Positions 17,155 to 26,576 of a DNA stretch of 64,000 nucleotides are shown one piece after another (positions within the stretch are counted from its first letter, which is position 1; every line of letters begins with the position of its first letter). The translations under genes and the position numbers were made by a program. The notes below the pieces were generated by a model, which was not told the DNA's origin, searched no databases, and saw nothing but the letters and a program-made list of their open reading frames with translations. Origin of the DNA: Polaromonas eurypsychrophila (GTDB lineage Bacteria > Pseudomonadota > Gammaproteobacteria > Burkholderiales > Burkholderiaceae_C). The stretch lies in the NCBI RefSeq assembly GCF_014641715.1, contig NZ_BMIG01000018.1:18573-82572 (forward strand), read 5' to 3'.

Positions 17155-20052
17155 TCAAGTGGCGTAGTCGCTGACCGGCACGCAACTGCAGAACAAGTTG
17201 CGGTCGCCGTAGACGTTGTCGACACGGCCCACCGGCGGCCAGTACTTGACCTGTTTGAGCGTGGCCAGCGGGAAGGCGCCGGTTTCGCGCGAATACGGTC
17301 GGTCCCAGTCCGCGCCCAGCAAACTGGCCGCCGTGTGTGGTGCGTGTTTGAGCGGGTTGTTGTCTTGCGGCCAAGTGCCTTTTTCTACCAGTCTGATTTC
17401 TTCGCGGATGGCAATCATTGCGTGGATAAAGCGCTCCAGCTCGGCCAGGGTTTCGCTTTCGGTGGGCTCGACCATCAGCGTGCCGGGCACAGGAAAGCTC
17501 AGTGTGGGCGCATGAAAGCCATAGTCCATCAGGCGTTTGGCCACATCCTCGGCGGTGACCCCACTGGTCTCTTTCAGCGGACGGAGATCCAGGATGCACT
17601 CATGCGCGACGTGGCCGTTGGCACTTGCGTACAGCGTTGGATAGTGGTCTTTCAGCCGCGCGCTGATGTAGTTGGCGCTGAGGATGGCGACCTCGGTGGC
17701 TTGCTGCAGGCCTTCGGGGCCCATCATGCGGCAGTACATCCAGCTGATCGGCAGTACCGCCGCATTGCCGAGCGGCGCAGCAGAGATAGCGCCCACACCA
17801 TTGACCGGCAAACCCGCCGTCGCGTGGCCGGGCAAAAACGGCACGAGATCCGCCACCACACACACCGGGCCCACGCCGGGCCCGCCACCGCCGTGCGGAA
17901 TGCAGAAGGTCTTGTGCAAATTCAGGTGGCTCACATCGCCGCCGAACTCGCCGGGCGCGGCGACGCCGACCAGCGCGTTCATGTTGGCGCCGTCCACATA
18001 CACACGCCCGCCATGGCTGTGTACCAGCGCGCAGAGCTCTTTGACCTGTGTCTCGAACACGCCGTGGGTGCTCGGGTAGGTGATCATCACGCAGGCCAGC
18101 CTGTCGCTGTGTTGCTCGCACTTGGCCTTCAAATCGGCCATGTCCACGTTGCCCTGCGCATCGCAGGCCGTCACCACAACCGTCAAGCCGGCCATTTGTG
18201 CGCTGGCCGGGTTGGTGCCGTGCGCCGACGACGGGATCAGGCAGATGTTGCGGTGGCCTTGGCCATTGGCTTCCATCCACGCCTTGATGACCAGCAGGCC
18301 AGCATATTCGCCCTGCGAGCCGGCATTCGGCTGGAGGCTGATGCCGGCGTAGCCCGTGGCTTGGCACAGCCAGTCGCGCAACTGCTTGTCGAGCTCGGCG
18401 TAGCCCTGCAACTGCTCATGCGGCGCAAATGGGTGAATGTTGGCGAACTCGGGCCAGGTGATGGGAATCATCTCGCTGGTGGCATTTAGCTTCATGGTGC
18501 AACTGCCGAGCGGGATCATGCTGCGGTCCAGCGCCAGGTCCTTGTCGCTGAGCATGCGGATGTAACGCAGCATGCCGGTCTCACTGTGGTGGGTGTTGAA
18601 CACCGGATGCGTCATGAAGTCGCTGCTGCGGCGCAAGTCCGCAGGGATCAGCGATTCAATGCCTTTTTCGAAAGCGCTGACCACCGGCATGGTCTGGCCG
18701 GGCTGGGCGAAGAAAGACCAGAGCAGCTCGATGTCCTTGCGGCTGGTGGTTTCGTCGAGCGACACGCCCAGGTGATTCTTCAAGCGAAATCGCAGGTTAG
18801 CTCCCGCCAGTCTTGCGCGATCAGCTATCAAATTAGTAGCGTCTCCGGTCTTCACGGTGACCGAATCAAAGGCGCCGGTGTTGGTGATCTGGTAACCCAG
18901 CGTCTTCAGGCCTTGCACAAAAATGGCGGTGTAGGCCGCCACCCGCTCCGCAATGCGCTTAAGGCCTTGCGGGCCATGGTAAACCGCGTACATGCTGGCA
19001 ATCACGGCCGGCAGCACCTGCGCAGTACAGATATTGGAGGTGGCTTTCTCGCGGCGTATGTGTTGCTCGCGCGTCTGCAGCGCCAGGCGATAGGTCGGTT
19101 GGCCGTGGGTGTCCACACTCACGCCGACGAGTCGTCCCGGCAGCGAACGCTTGAACTCGTCGCGGCAAGCCAGGTAGGCGGCGTGCGGGCCGCCGTTGCC
19201 CATGGGCATGCCAAAACGCTGGGTGTTGCCGAGCACGATGTCGGCATCCCACTCACCCGGCGGCGTGAGCAGGGTCAGCGCCAGCAGGTCGGCGGCCACG
19301 CACAGCGCAGCGCCGTCCACATGCGCCTGGCCGGCCAGTGGGCGCAGGTCGTGGATGCTGCCGGTGGTGGCCGGGTACTGCGCCAGCACGCCGAAGTAGT
19401 CGCCCTCGGCCATCAGCATGGGCAAGGTGGTCGCGGCGGTACTGAGTTTGACAGTGATGCCCAGCGGTTTTGCGCGGGTCTGGATCACCTCGATGGTTTG
19501 CGGGTGGCAGTCGCCGGCGACGAGGAAGACATGGCTCTTGCTTTTCACGCTTCGTTTGGCCAGGGTCATGGCTTCGGCAGCAGCCGTGGCTTCGTCGAGC
19601 ATGGACGCGTTGGCAACCGGCATGCCGGTCAGATCGCAGACCATGGTCTGGAAGTTGATCAGCGCCTCCATGCGGCCCTGCGAAATTTCGGCTTGGTAAG
19701 GCGTGTAAGCGGTGTACCAGGCGGGGTTCTCGAGGATGTTGCGCAGGATCACGCCGGGCGTCAACGTGCCGTAATAGCCCTGGCCAATGAAACTCTTGAG
19801 GACCTGGTTCTTGGCCGCCATGGCCTTGAGCTGCTTGAGGGCAGCCGCTTCCGTCACTGGCGTCGGAATCGCCATCGCGCTGCTGCGCGCAATGGAGCGC
19901 GGAACAATGCCATCAATCAGCGCGCGGCGCGAGGCCGAGCCGACAACGCTGAGCATGTGGGCTTCGTCGGCTTCATCAATACCGATGTGACGGGCGATGA
20001 ATTCGGCAGGGTTTTCAAGCTCGCCGAGAGGCTTGGCGGATGGCATCAACAT
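17155..20052 (-). CDS. gcvP: Glycine dehydrogenase (decarboxylating), P-protein of the glycine cleavage system
   Basis: The 965-residue homodimeric-type P-protein matches the usual ~955-residue length. It decarboxylates glycine and passes the aminomethyl group to lipoyl-GcvH. Seen are [13 protein letters not shown] at the start, [21 protein letters not shown], the PLP lysine segment [19 protein letters not shown] and the C-terminal MVEPTESE. The start at 20052 gives the normal N-terminus; the frame is open to 20445 only because it overlaps gcvH in another frame. Residues 405-419 ([10 protein letters not shown] region) are encoded by a copy of the dispersed AGCTATC repeat, an unusual in-frame insertion or overlap. 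Confidence 0.96.
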   Translation of the reverse strand: MLMPSAKPLGELENPAEFIARHIGIDEADEAHMLSVVGSASRRALIDGIVPRSIARSSAMAIPTPVTEAAALKQLKAMAAKNQVLKSFIGQGYYGTLTPGVILRNILENPAWYTAYTPYQAEISQGRMEALINFQTMVCDLTGMPVANASMLDEATAAAEAMTLAKRSVKSKSHVFLVAGDCHPQTIEVIQTRAKPLGITVKLSTAATTLPMLMAEGDYFGVLAQYPATTGSIHDLRPLAGQAHVDGAALCVAADLLALTLLTPPGEWDADIVLGNTQRFGMPMGNGGPHAAYLACRDEFKRSLPGRLVGVSVDTHGQPTYRLALQTREQHIRREKATSNICTAQVLPAVIASMYAVYHGPQGLKRIAERVAAYTAIFVQGLKTLGYQITNTGAFDSVTVKTGDATNLIADRARLAGANLRFRLKNHLGVSLDETTSRKDIELLWSFFAQPGQTMPVVSAFEKGIESLIPADLRRSSDFMTHPVFNTHHSETGMLRYIRMLSDKDLALDRSMIPLGSCTMKLNATSEMIPITWPEFANIHPFAPHEQLQGYAELDKQLRDWLCQATGYAGISLQPNAGSQGEYAGLLVIKAWMEANGQGHRNICLIPSSAHGTNPASAQMAGLTVVVTACDAQGNVDMADLKAKCEQHSDRLACVMITYPSTHGVFETQVKELCALVHSHGGRVYVDGANMNALVGVAAPGEFGGDVSHLNLHKTFCIPHGGGGPGVGPVCVVADLVPFLPGHATAGLPVNGVGAISAAPLGNAAVLPISWMYCRMMGPEGLQQATEVAILSANYISARLKDHYPTLYASANGHVAHECILDLRPLKETSGVTAEDVAKRLMDYGFHAPTLSFPVPGTLMVEPTESETLAELERFIHAMIAIREEIRLVEKGTWPQDNNPLKHAPHTAASLLGADWDRPYSRETGAFPLATLKQVKYWPPVGRVDNVYGDRNLFCSCVPVSDYAT
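18797..18840 (+). repeat. Dispersed ~46-bp repeat, copy 2 (inside gcvP)
   Basis: The copy lies antisense to gcvP, with the TTAGCTCCCGCC head and the AGCTATCAAATTAGTAGC tail. It keeps the gcvP frame open. The head is more diverged than in intergenic copies, so part of the match could be coincidence. Confidence 0.5.
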
Positions 20053-20098
20053 GAGGGTTCCGGGGAAAAAGGATGGGTGACGTGCTTGTGATTGATGT

Positions 20099-20155
20099 GT
20101 CATCCCGGACTTGATCCGGGATCCATGGATTGCGGGTCGAGCCCGCAATGACAAG
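20099..20155. repeat. REP-like palindromic repeat, short form
   Basis: It shares GTCATCCCGGACTTGATCC at the left and ATTGCGGGTC-AGCCCGCAATGAC at the right with the element at 1791-1875, but lacks 28 bp in the middle. It lies in the gcvH-gcvP intergenic region, so the hairpin would form in the operon mRNA and could lower or stabilise expression around this junction. Confidence 0.8.
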
Positions 20156-20167
20156 GAAAGGCAGTGC

Positions 20168-20536
20168 TTATGCGTCCTTGGCAAACTGGGCATAGGCTGA
20201 TTCGTCCAGCAGGGCATCGAGCTGGGACTTGTCCGACAGCTTGACCTTGAAGAACCAGCCAGCCCCCAGCGGGTCGCTGTTGGCCAGCGATGGGTTGTCA
20301 CGCAGCGCTTCGTTGACTTCGGTGACTTCGCCGCTGATCGGCATGAAGACATCGGCGGCGGCTTTGACCGATTCGACCACGCCAGCGACGTCTTTTTGCG
20401 CAAACGTGCTGCCGACGGCTGGCAGATCGACAAACACCACATCACCGAGTGCGTCTTGCGCGTGGGTGGTGATGCCGACGGTGGCGGTGTCGCCGTCGAG
20501 CTGGATCCATTCGTGGTCTTCGGTGTACTTGAGCAT
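20168..20536 (-). CDS. gcvH: Glycine cleavage system H protein
   Basis: The 122-residue lipoyl-carrier protein shuttles the aminomethyl group from GcvP to GcvT. It contains [12 protein letters not shown] at the start, [12 protein letters not shown] and the lipoylation segment [11 protein letters not shown] with Lys58 as the attachment site. The C-terminal region has [19 protein letters not shown] site (CAACGGAGAAGACC before ATG) supports the start. It lies 35 bp after gcvT and 115 bp before gcvP, with a REP-like hairpin in the second gap. Confidence 0.97.
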   Translation of the reverse strand: MLKYTEDHEWIQLDGDTATVGITTHAQDALGDVVFVDLPAVGSTFAQKDVAGVVESVKAAADVFMPISGEVTEVNEALRDNPSLANSDPLGAGWFFKVKLSDKSQLDALLDESAYAQFAKDA

Positions 20537-20571
20537 GGTCTTCTCCGTTGAATAAAGTTGAAAGTGAAATT

Positions 20572-21702
20572 TCAGCCGCGGAAATAGCGGACGGGAACAA
20601 AAGGCATGGCGGCCACTTCCATGGGCACGGGCTTGCCGCGCACCATGGCATTGAGGCGTGTGCCGATGGCGGCAAAGGCGGGCTCCACATAGGCCATCGC
20701 GACCGGCTTGTCCACCGTCGGACCGAGCAGACCGCTGGTGACCTCGCCAATGCGCCGGCCTTCGGCATTTTGCAGTTCGGTGTGTTCACGTACCGGCACA
20801 CGCTCCAATGCCACAAGGCCGACCCGTTTGCGTGCCAGGGTGGCGGGTGTATCCAGTTGCGCCAGCACCCTGGCCGCGCCGGGGAAACCGCCGGCGCGTT
20901 CGCCGCCAGTGCGCCGCACTTTCTGGATCGCCCAGTTCAGGCTGGCTTCGACGGGCGTGGTGCTGATGTCGAGGTCATTGCCGTAGAGACACAGGCCAGC
21001 TTCGAGGCGCAGCGAATTGCGCGCGCCCAGACCAATGGGTTTGACTTCAGGCTGGGCGAGCAGGGCGCGGGCGAGGGTGTCGGCCTGCGTGGCTGGCACG
21101 GAGATTTCAAAGCCGTCTTCGCCGGTGTAGCCGCTGCGCGTGAGAAAGCAGTCGCAACCGGCGACAGTAAAACGTCCGCCCGTCATGAACACCAGTTGTT
21201 CGACACCGGGGGCCAGTCGTGACAGCGCGGTCACGGCCTGCGGACCCTGCAGCGCAAGCAGCGCCATATCGGGCATGGGGATAACTTCGCAGCGGCTGCC
21301 GATTTTTTGCTGGATGTGCGCAATGTCGCCCACCTTGCAGGCGCCGTTGACGATCACAAAAATGTCATCGCCCCGGTTGAAGAACATCAGGTCGTCGATG
21401 ATGCCGCCGTCCTCATTGAGCAGCAGGCCGTAGCGCTGCTTACCGACAGGCAGGCCGATCACATCCACCGGGATCAGCGACTCCAGCGCTGCAGCCGCAT
21501 CGTCGCCCACCAGGCGCAACTGGCCCATATGGGACACGTCGAAAAGCCCGGCGGCTGTACGGGTGTGTTGGTGTTCGGCCATCAGGCCGGCCGGGTACTG
21601 GACCGGCATGGCGTACCCCGCAAACGGCACCATGCGTGCACCGAGTTCAAGGTGCAGCGCGTGCAGGGGTGTTTTCAGCAGAGGGGTATCGGTGGCAGAC
21701 AC
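20572..21702 (-). CDS. gcvT: Aminomethyltransferase, T-protein of the glycine cleavage system
   Basis: The protein of about 376 residues transfers the methylene unit from GcvH to tetrahydrofolate and releases ammonia. Seen are [20 protein letters not shown], the FDVSHMGQ segment, [24 protein letters not shown] and the folate-site [14 protein letters not shown]. The start is uncertain. An ATG at 21708 has GGAG only 1 nt upstream, whereas the in-frame GTG at 21702 has the same GGAG at the ideal 7 nt, so I prefer the GTG (protein beginning [10 protein letters not shown]). The gene is preceded by a tandem glycine riboswitch, which should switch the whole gcvTHP operon on in excess glycine. Confidence 0.95.
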   Translation of the reverse strand: MSATDTPLLKTPLHALHLELGARMVPFAGYAMPVQYPAGLMAEHQHTRTAAGLFDVSHMGQLRLVGDDAAAALESLIPVDVIGLPVGKQRYGLLLNEDGGIIDDLMFFNRGDDIFVIVNGACKVGDIAHIQQKIGSRCEVIPMPDMALLALQGPQAVTALSRLAPGVEQLVFMTGGRFTVAGCDCFLTRSGYTGEDGFEISVPATQADTLARALLAQPEVKPIGLGARNSLRLEAGLCLYGNDLDISTTPVEASLNWAIQKVRRTGGERAGGFPGAARVLAQLDTPATLARKRVGLVALERVPVREHTELQNAEGRRIGEVTSGLLGPTVDKPVAMAYVEPAFAAIGTRLNAMVRGKPVPMEVAAMPFVPVRYFRG

Positions 21703-21754
21703 AGGCATTCTCCGGGGGCAAATAGACAACATGGCCAAAAGCCATGGGCTGCCC

Positions 21755-21967
21755 CTGCTGTCCGGTTTACCTGAGAGATTCACCCGGCGATGCGGGCTTG
21801 CTCCTTCGGTGAACGACCTTGAAGACCGCCTCTCTCCAGTAGGGAACGCCGCTCGTCAAATGCTTGGCGAAGGGCGGTTGCCAGTCCTTTTGCCTGAGCG
21901 TTCAGCCCACCAGAAAGGGTGGGCATGCGCCTTCGGCGGTTTTCGCGAAGAAAACTCTCTCCTGACG
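21755..21967 (-). promoter_or_regulatory. Tandem glycine riboswitch upstream of gcvT
   Basis: Read on the minus strand, aptamer 1 (about 21966 to 21881) has AGGAGAGAG, CCGCCGAAGGCGC and CTGAACGCTCAGGCAAAAGGAC. Aptamer 2 (about 21839 to 21757) has CTGGAGAGAG, CACCGAAGGAGCAAG and AATCTCTCAGGTAAACCGGACAG. These are the hallmark conserved strings of the gcvT-motif glycine aptamer, in the common two-aptamer form with a short linker. Downstream, a CATGGC-TTTTG-GCCATG hairpin and a GGGGCA/TGCCCC pairing next to the ribosome-binding site form a plausible expression platform. Confidence 0.93.
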
Positions 21968-22001
21968 GCATTGAGTGTAACGGAAGCGAAAAATCCGCCC
22001 G

Positions 22002-23294
22002 CTATTTGAAGCCCAGTACGCGTGGCAACCAGGTGCTCAATGCCGGCACGAAGGTCAGCAGCAGCAGCACCGCGCCGTGTGCCCACAGAAAGGGCACCAG
22101 CTCGCGTACCAGCGGCCCCATCGGGACCCGAGCCACATTCGATGTCACGAACAACAGGCCGCCCACAGGTGGCGTGATCATGCCCAGCGTCAGGTTGTAA
22201 ATAACGATCATCGCGAAGTGAATCGGATCAATGCCCAGCTTGAACGCCACCGGCGCCAGGATGGGCGCCAGCACCATCACGCCGGGCAGCGGCTCGATGA
22301 AGATGCCGAACAGCAGCAGGAAGATGTTCACGAAGATCAGGAACATCCAGGGCGACAGGTTCATGCTGATGATCCAGTCGGCCATCATCTGTGGCAAGCC
22401 TTCGATGGTCAGGATCCAGGCGAAGGAGGCCGACATGCCGATGATGATCAGCACCGAGGCCGTCAGCAGCGCCGAGCGCGCCAGGATGTCGGGGAGCGCC
22501 TTCCATTCCAGCGTGCGGTAGATGAACTTGCCACACACCAGTGCATAAAACACCGCCACCACCGAGGCTTCGGTCGGTGTGAACCAGCCGGCACGCATGC
22601 CGCCCAGAATGATCACCGGCAGCAGCAGCGCGGGAATGGCCTTCCAGGTGGTGCGCCAGACTTCGGGCCAGGGCGGCATGCCGCCGTCACCGCGGTAGTT
22701 GCGTTTTTTCGAGACATGAAAATTGACCAGACACATGGCCACGGCAATCAGCAGACCCGGCAGCAGACCCGCGACAAACAGCGCGCCGACCGAAACGCTG
22801 TCTTCCTGCAGCGCGTAGATGATCATGATGATCGAAGGCGGGATGATGGGCCCGACAATCGCCGTTGCCGCCGTCAGTGCGGCGGCGTAGGACCGGTCAT
22901 AGCCGGCCTTGTCCATCATGCGGATCAGCATGGAGCCTGGGCCGGCCGCATCGGCCAGCGCCGAGCCGGAGATGCCGGAGAAGAAGGTCAGCGACACCAC
23001 ATTGGTGTAGCCCAGCCCGCCACGCTTGTGGCCGACAAACTGACCGGCAAACCTCAGCAGCACTTCTGTCAACGAGCCACCGCTCATGAGCTCGGCAGCC
23101 AGGATGAAGAAAGGCACGGCCATCAGCGGAAAGCTGTCGATGCCGGTAAAGGTTTCCTTGAGCAGCACAAACAACGGGAAGTTCTCGGCCAGGATCAGCG
23201 TGGCCGCGGTGGCCAGCCCCAGCGCAAAGGCCACCGGTACGCCAATGGCCAGGAAAAAACAGGTCGACAGGATCAGGAGCAGACTGGCGCTCAT
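22002..23294 (-). CDS. dctM: TRAP transporter large permease subunit (DctM-like)
   Basis: The roughly 430-residue protein is the 12-span channel subunit of a TRAP transporter. Typical segments are FFLAIGVPVAFALGL, GYTNVVSLTFFSGISGSALAD, ATAIVGPIIPPSIIMIIYAL, the later GITTPP-like LGMITPPVGGLLFV and FGIFIEPLPGVMVL. The start at 23294 has a GGGGG stretch 7 nt upstream; the ATG at 23300 lies too close to it. It follows dctQ after an 82-bp gap that contains a GC-rich dispersed repeat. It works with the small subunit and the DctP receptor in Na+- or H+-driven organic-acid uptake. Confidence 0.94.
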   Translation of the reverse strand: MSASLLLILSTCFFLAIGVPVAFALGLATAATLILAENFPLFVLLKETFTGIDSFPLMAVPFFILAAELMSGGSLTEVLLRFAGQFVGHKRGGLGYTNVVSLTFFSGISGSALADAAGPGSMLIRMMDKAGYDRSYAAALTAATAIVGPIIPPSIIMIIYALQEDSVSVGALFVAGLLPGLLIAVAMCLVNFHVSKKRNYRGDGGMPPWPEVWRTTWKAIPALLLPVIILGGMRAGWFTPTEASVVAVFYALVCGKFIYRTLEWKALPDILARSALLTASVLIIIGMSASFAWILTIEGLPQMMADWIISMNLSPWMFLIFVNIFLLLFGIFIEPLPGVMVLAPILAPVAFKLGIDPIHFAMIVIYNLTLGMITPPVGGLLFVTSNVARVPMGPLVRELVPFLWAHGAVLLLLTFVPALSTWLPRVLGFK

Positions 23295-23319
23295 GAGCAT
23301 GCCCCCACGCTGTTCACTG

Positions 23320-23376
23320 CATGTAATGCGCTGCCCCCCGAGGGGGCTCTCGCACCTTGGAGCGGTCCGGCGGTGC
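23320..23376. repeat. GC-rich dispersed repeat between dctQ and dctM
   Basis: The stretch contains the GCCCCC/GGGGGC inverted repeat (GCTGCCCCCCGAGGGGGCT) followed by CACCTTGGAGCGGTCCGGCG and GTGCTCAT. I associate this arrangement with intergenic repeats common in Comamonadaceae genomes. It would form a strong hairpin in the dctQ-dctM mRNA. Family assignment is from memory, not from a search. Confidence 0.5.
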
Positions 23377-23889
23377 TCATAGCGACGCACTCGCATTCGC
23401 ATCAAAATGTGCGTCCGATGCGAACTTGCGCTCCAGCACGTAGCCGCGCACGATCAGTGCCCAGTGGATCACCAGCAGCAGGCCGCCGACCGGCATCGCG
23501 GCGTAGATGTAGGCAAACGGGATCTGGGTGGCCGCGGTGAGCTGGAATAGGGTGCGGCCCATGTAGAGCCAGCCGTACCAGATCATGAAGATGAAGAAGG
23601 CAAACAGCAAGGTCGCCACCAGCATGCGCAGGGCCACGGCGGCCTTGCGCGGCAGCGCATCCTGTAAATTTTCGACAGCGATGTGGCCGCCGTAACGCAG
23701 CACCGGCCCGGCGCCCAGGAAGGTCAGCCAGATCATCATGTGGCGGGAAACTTCCTCGGCCCATTCGATCGACTGGCTGGTGAGGTAGCGCAGGGCCACG
23801 TTCGTGAAGATGATGAGGGCCATCGCGGCCAATAGCAGGATCAGGGCCCAGCGATTGGCGCCGAGAAAATAATGTTCAAAGGTTTTCAC
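23377..23889 (-). CDS. dctQ: TRAP transporter small permease subunit (DctQ-like)
   Basis: The four-span protein of about 170 residues has the DctQ pattern: WALILLLAAMALIIFTNVALRY, then EWAEEVSRHMMIWLTFLGAG, GGHIAVENL and a final pair of membrane helices. The frame is open back to 24045, but that would cross the dctP terminator and add about 50 basic, low-quality residues. The GTG at 23889 (VKTFEHYF) gives the family-sized product. No strong ribosome-binding site is seen. It partners DctM (downstream) and DctP (upstream). Confidence 0.88.
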   Translation of the reverse strand: MKTFEHYFLGANRWALILLLAAMALIIFTNVALRYLTSQSIEWAEEVSRHMMIWLTFLGAGPVLRYGGHIAVENLQDALPRKAAVALRMLVATLLFAFFIFMIWYGWLYMGRTLFQLTAATQIPFAYIYAAMPVGGLLLVIHWALIVRGYVLERKFASDAHFDANASASL

Positions 23890-23935
23890 TGATATTTTTG
23901 ATTTTGATGTTGAGCACCCGCTGCGGCCGCTTTCC

Positions 23936-23969
23936 AAAAAAAAAGCCGCCCGGGTTCGAGCCGGGCGGC
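23936..23969 (-). terminator. Rho-independent terminator after dctP
   Basis: On the minus strand a perfect 9-bp stem (GCCGCCCGG with CCGGGCGGC) and a 7-nt loop are followed by a run of nine T. It lies 15 bp after the dctP stop and before dctQ. It should end most dctP transcripts and let a fraction continue into dctQM, giving more receptor than permease. Confidence 0.93.
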
Positions 23970-23983
23970 CATTGTGCGGCGTT

Positions 23984-24970
23984 TTAGCGGACGTCCTGGA
24001 TCTTCTTGATGTTGTCGGCGCCGAATTCCTTGGCGTATCCGGCATAGGCTGGTTTCAGCGCTTCGCGGAAGGCGGCGCCATCAACCACCTTGGTGACCTT
24101 CATGCCGTCTTTTTCGAGCTGCGCAATACCGTTGCTTTCATCGTCATTGACCTTTTTGCGCTGGGCAATACCGGCTTTTTTGGCGGCTTCGGTAAAGATT
24201 TTCTTGTCGGCATCGTTCAGCTTGTTCCAGGTTTTGGGCGAGATCAGCAGCAGCGCGGGCGAATACACATGCCCCGTCAGGGACAGGTGTTTCTGGACCT
24301 GCGAGAACTTCGACGCCAGGATCACGGGGATCGGGTTCTCCTGGCCGTCAACCGTGCCTTGCTGCAACGCACCGAACAGCTCGGGGAAGGCCATGGGTGT
24401 TGGCAGGATGCCGAAGGTGCGGTAGCCGTCCATGTGCACCTTGTTTTCCATGGTGCGCATCTTCAGGCCGGCGGCGTCGGCTGGCTTGACGATGTCGCGT
24501 TTGTTGTTCGTCATGTGGCGGAAGCCGTTTTCCGTCCAGGCCAGGGCGATGATGCCCTTGCTCGGGAACTTGGCCAGGATGTCCTGGCCTATCGGGCCGT
24601 CCATGACCTTGCGGGCGTGGTCGTAGTCACGGAACAGGAAAGGGATATCGACGATCTTGACTTCAGGCACGAAGTTGCCGACAGGGCCGGTGGAGGTGTT
24701 GGTCAGGTCCTGGGTGCCGAGCTGCACGGCCTCGATCTGCTCGCGTTCACCGCCGAGCTGGGAGCTCGGGAACTGCTGGCATTTGTAGCGGCCTTGTGTA
24801 CCTTTTTCAACTTCGTCGCAGAACACCGTGGAGCCCACGCCGTAATGCGATTCCTTGGTTGTTGCGTAACCGATCTTCAGGATGGTTTGGGCGGCAGCAC
24901 CGGCTGTCAGGCCCATTGCCAGCGTCATGCCCAGGGCAACACTCGACAGAGTGGGTTTCAAAAATGTCAT
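23984..24970 (-). CDS. dctP: TRAP transporter periplasmic substrate receptor (DctP family)
   Basis: The 328-residue protein begins with a signal peptide (LSSVALGMTLAMGLTAGAAA, cut near 27) and has DctP-family features: KIGYATTKESHYGVGS, SSQLGGEREQIEAVQLGTQD, the ligand-arginine region GLKMRTMEN and PELFGALQQGTVDGQENP. A GGAG site (GAGGAGACATCC before ATG) supports the start. It lies 57 bp downstream of a DenD-like dehydrogenase, which suggests a sugar-acid ligand such as an erythronate-like compound. The ligand is inferred from context only. Confidence 0.94.
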   Translation of the reverse strand: MTFLKPTLSSVALGMTLAMGLTAGAAAQTILKIGYATTKESHYGVGSTVFCDEVEKGTQGRYKCQQFPSSQLGGEREQIEAVQLGTQDLTNTSTGPVGNFVPEVKIVDIPFLFRDYDHARKVMDGPIGQDILAKFPSKGIIALAWTENGFRHMTNNKRDIVKPADAAGLKMRTMENKVHMDGYRTFGILPTPMAFPELFGALQQGTVDGQENPIPVILASKFSQVQKHLSLTGHVYSPALLLISPKTWNKLNDADKKIFTEAAKKAGIAQRKKVNDDESNGIAQLEKDGMKVTKVVDGAAFREALKPAYAGYAKEFGADNIKKIQDVR

Positions 24971-25027
24971 GGATGTCTCCTCAATGGATGGGGGTGAGTG
25001 TGAAAGTTGTCATACAACTTCTGATTT

Positions 25028-26050
25028 TCAACGCTGCGGCGGCTTCACCGCATAGGGGTTTTCTCTGAGGTAGGCGCGAATGATGTCGTCAAAACTCTGC
25101 TCCGGCAGCAATCCCAGACTAGCGGCGCGCTCGGCGCGGATATGGGCCGGCCAACTGGTCACGATATTGGCGATCAAGGGATCAGGCTGCCAGTCAATCA
25201 GCCCGGCCACCTCCTTGCCGGCGACCCGCGCCAGCGCTGCCGCCATCTCGCCGGCGGTGGTCTTGAGGGCTGGCAGGTTGATGGCGGTGCGCGCCCCCCA
25301 TTGCGTATCGCTGGCCTCGGCGGCGCGAATCAGGCCGTCTATGGTGTGGCCGGGCGAAGACAGCGCCACCGGGGTTTCCGGCGCGACCGGACAGACGGCG
25401 CGCACGCCGGCCAACGGTTCGCGGATCATGCCGCTGAGAAAACTCGACGCCGCACCATTGGGTTTGCCGGGGCGCACGCTGACGGTCATCAACCGCACAT
25501 TGCGGCCGCGCACAAAACCCTTGCGCGAGTAGTCGGCCACCAGTTGCTCGCCGATGAATTTCTGGATGCCATAGCTGTTTTGCGGTGTCGGCAGGGTGGT
25601 GTCGGTGATCACCTCGGGCAGCGGCTGCTCCGGCGAGTTGCCGAACACGGCCAGCGAACTGGCGAAAACCAGGGTCGGTGCTGCCTTGAGTTCGCGGCAG
25701 GCCTGCAACAGCGCGCGTGTGGCGTCCAGGTTGCTGCGCATGCCAAGGTCGAAGTCGGCCTCGCACTCGCCGCTGACCGCAGCCGCCAGATGGAAAATCA
25801 GCGACGTCCCTTCGGCCACCACGGGTGCCGCCGTGTTGTCCGGCTCCAGCAGCGCGTTCAGATCCCCTTCCATGGCGTGCACCCGGCTGTCGGCCGCCAG
25901 GTCCGCCGGTGGCGCCGCGCGATCCACCAGCGTGATGCGGGTGATGGTCTGCGCTGGACTGCCGGCCAGCGACAGTGTTTCCTGTTTGAGCAGCTCACGG
26001 GCCAGGCGTACGCCCAAAAATCCGGCGCCGCCGGTGATGACGATATTCAT
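25028..26050 (-). CDS. NAD-dependent epimerase/dehydratase, D-erythronate dehydrogenase (DenD)-like
   Basis: The 340-residue extended SDR begins MNIVITGGAGFLGVRLAREL with the TGGAGFLG NAD-binding loop. The catalytic YGIQK (Tyr-x-x-x-Lys) lies in the middle, after FASSLAVFG, and SGECEADFDLG is a stretch I associate with the DenD group. DenD oxidises D-erythronate at C2 in the four-carbon acid sugar pathways. The TRAP receptor and permease genes directly downstream fit uptake of such an acid. The usual partners (OtnK-type kinase, OtnC aldolase, OtnI isomerase) are not in the window, so the pathway here is incomplete or the substrate differs. Confidence 0.8.
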   Translation of the reverse strand: MNIVITGGAGFLGVRLARELLKQETLSLAGSPAQTITRITLVDRAAPPADLAADSRVHAMEGDLNALLEPDNTAAPVVAEGTSLIFHLAAAVSGECEADFDLGMRSNLDATRALLQACRELKAAPTLVFASSLAVFGNSPEQPLPEVITDTTLPTPQNSYGIQKFIGEQLVADYSRKGFVRGRNVRLMTVSVRPGKPNGAASSFLSGMIREPLAGVRAVCPVAPETPVALSSPGHTIDGLIRAAEASDTQWGARTAINLPALKTTAGEMAAALARVAGKEVAGLIDWQPDPLIANIVTSWPAHIRAERAASLGLLPEQSFDDIIRAYLRENPYAVKPPQR

Positions 26051-26131
26051 GAAGTGTCGGGCTTTCGCTATTCATTGACTGGGGCCAGGGACTGGCCGGA
26101 AGGCACCGAGTCTAGCGCGCCATCGATTTAT

Positions 26132-26497
26132 TCAGCGCGCCCTGAGTGTGAGCAGCCGTTCCCTGGCGGCAGCCAGGTGCTCGCGCAGGGTGTACCAGCG
26201 CTCGGAAAACTCGGTCGGCAAGTCCAGTTGGGTGACCTGTTTTTCGATGTTGTCGAGCTGGGCCAGCAGGCGGCGCAGTGACATCGGGTCCTCGGTGACG
26301 GTTTTGTCGATGTCGGTTTCGAGAAACTTCAGTTCACCGTAAAAATTTTGCATTGCCGCGCTGATGCGCCAGTCGAACAGCCGCGGTATCCAGGCCAGCA
26401 GGAAACCGCTGAGCAGCAGCACCGGAAGCACCGCATACAGCAGCAGTTCGGTCCATTGCGCCAGCCGGTAAGGCAGCAGCGATTCCAGCCAAGCCAT
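26132..26497 (-). CDS. Small membrane-anchored protein resembling the C-terminal end of TAXI receptors
   Basis: The 121 residues contain one hydrophobic helix (LLLYAVLPVLLLSGFLLAW) followed by PRLFDWRISAAMQNFYGELKF and a charged coiled helix with LDNIEKQVTQLDLPTEFSERW and YTLREHLAAARERL. From memory this matches the tail of large TAXI-family TRAP receptors of Burkholderiales, where two membrane helices and this charged tail follow the periplasmic domain. The periplasmic domain is absent. An in-frame TGA lies 15 bp before the ATG, so it is either an independent small protein or a leftover C-terminal fragment. It lies 79 bp after the convergent-side end of etfQO and before denD. Confidence 0.5.
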   Translation of the reverse strand: MAWLESLLPYRLAQWTELLLYAVLPVLLLSGFLLAWIPRLFDWRISAAMQNFYGELKFLETDIDKTVTEDPMSLRRLLAQLDNIEKQVTQLDLPTEFSERWYTLREHLAAARERLLTLRAR

Positions 26498-26576
26498 GTC
26501 TTGAGAAAGACATCAGGAAGATACAAACCCTCAACCACGCACGGGGTATACCCCCGGCTCCTGCGTGCCCGGCGCC

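Noticed and set aside
17128..18489. 453-codon frame antisense to gcvP
   Set aside because: No recognised motif and full overlap with a conserved gene.
20053..20445. N-terminal extension of gcvP
   Set aside because: It overlaps gcvH in another frame and crosses the REP-like element; the GcvP family N-terminus begins at 20052.
23890..24045. Longer dctQ start
   Set aside because: It would run through the dctP terminator and adds basic low-complexity residues foreign to the family.
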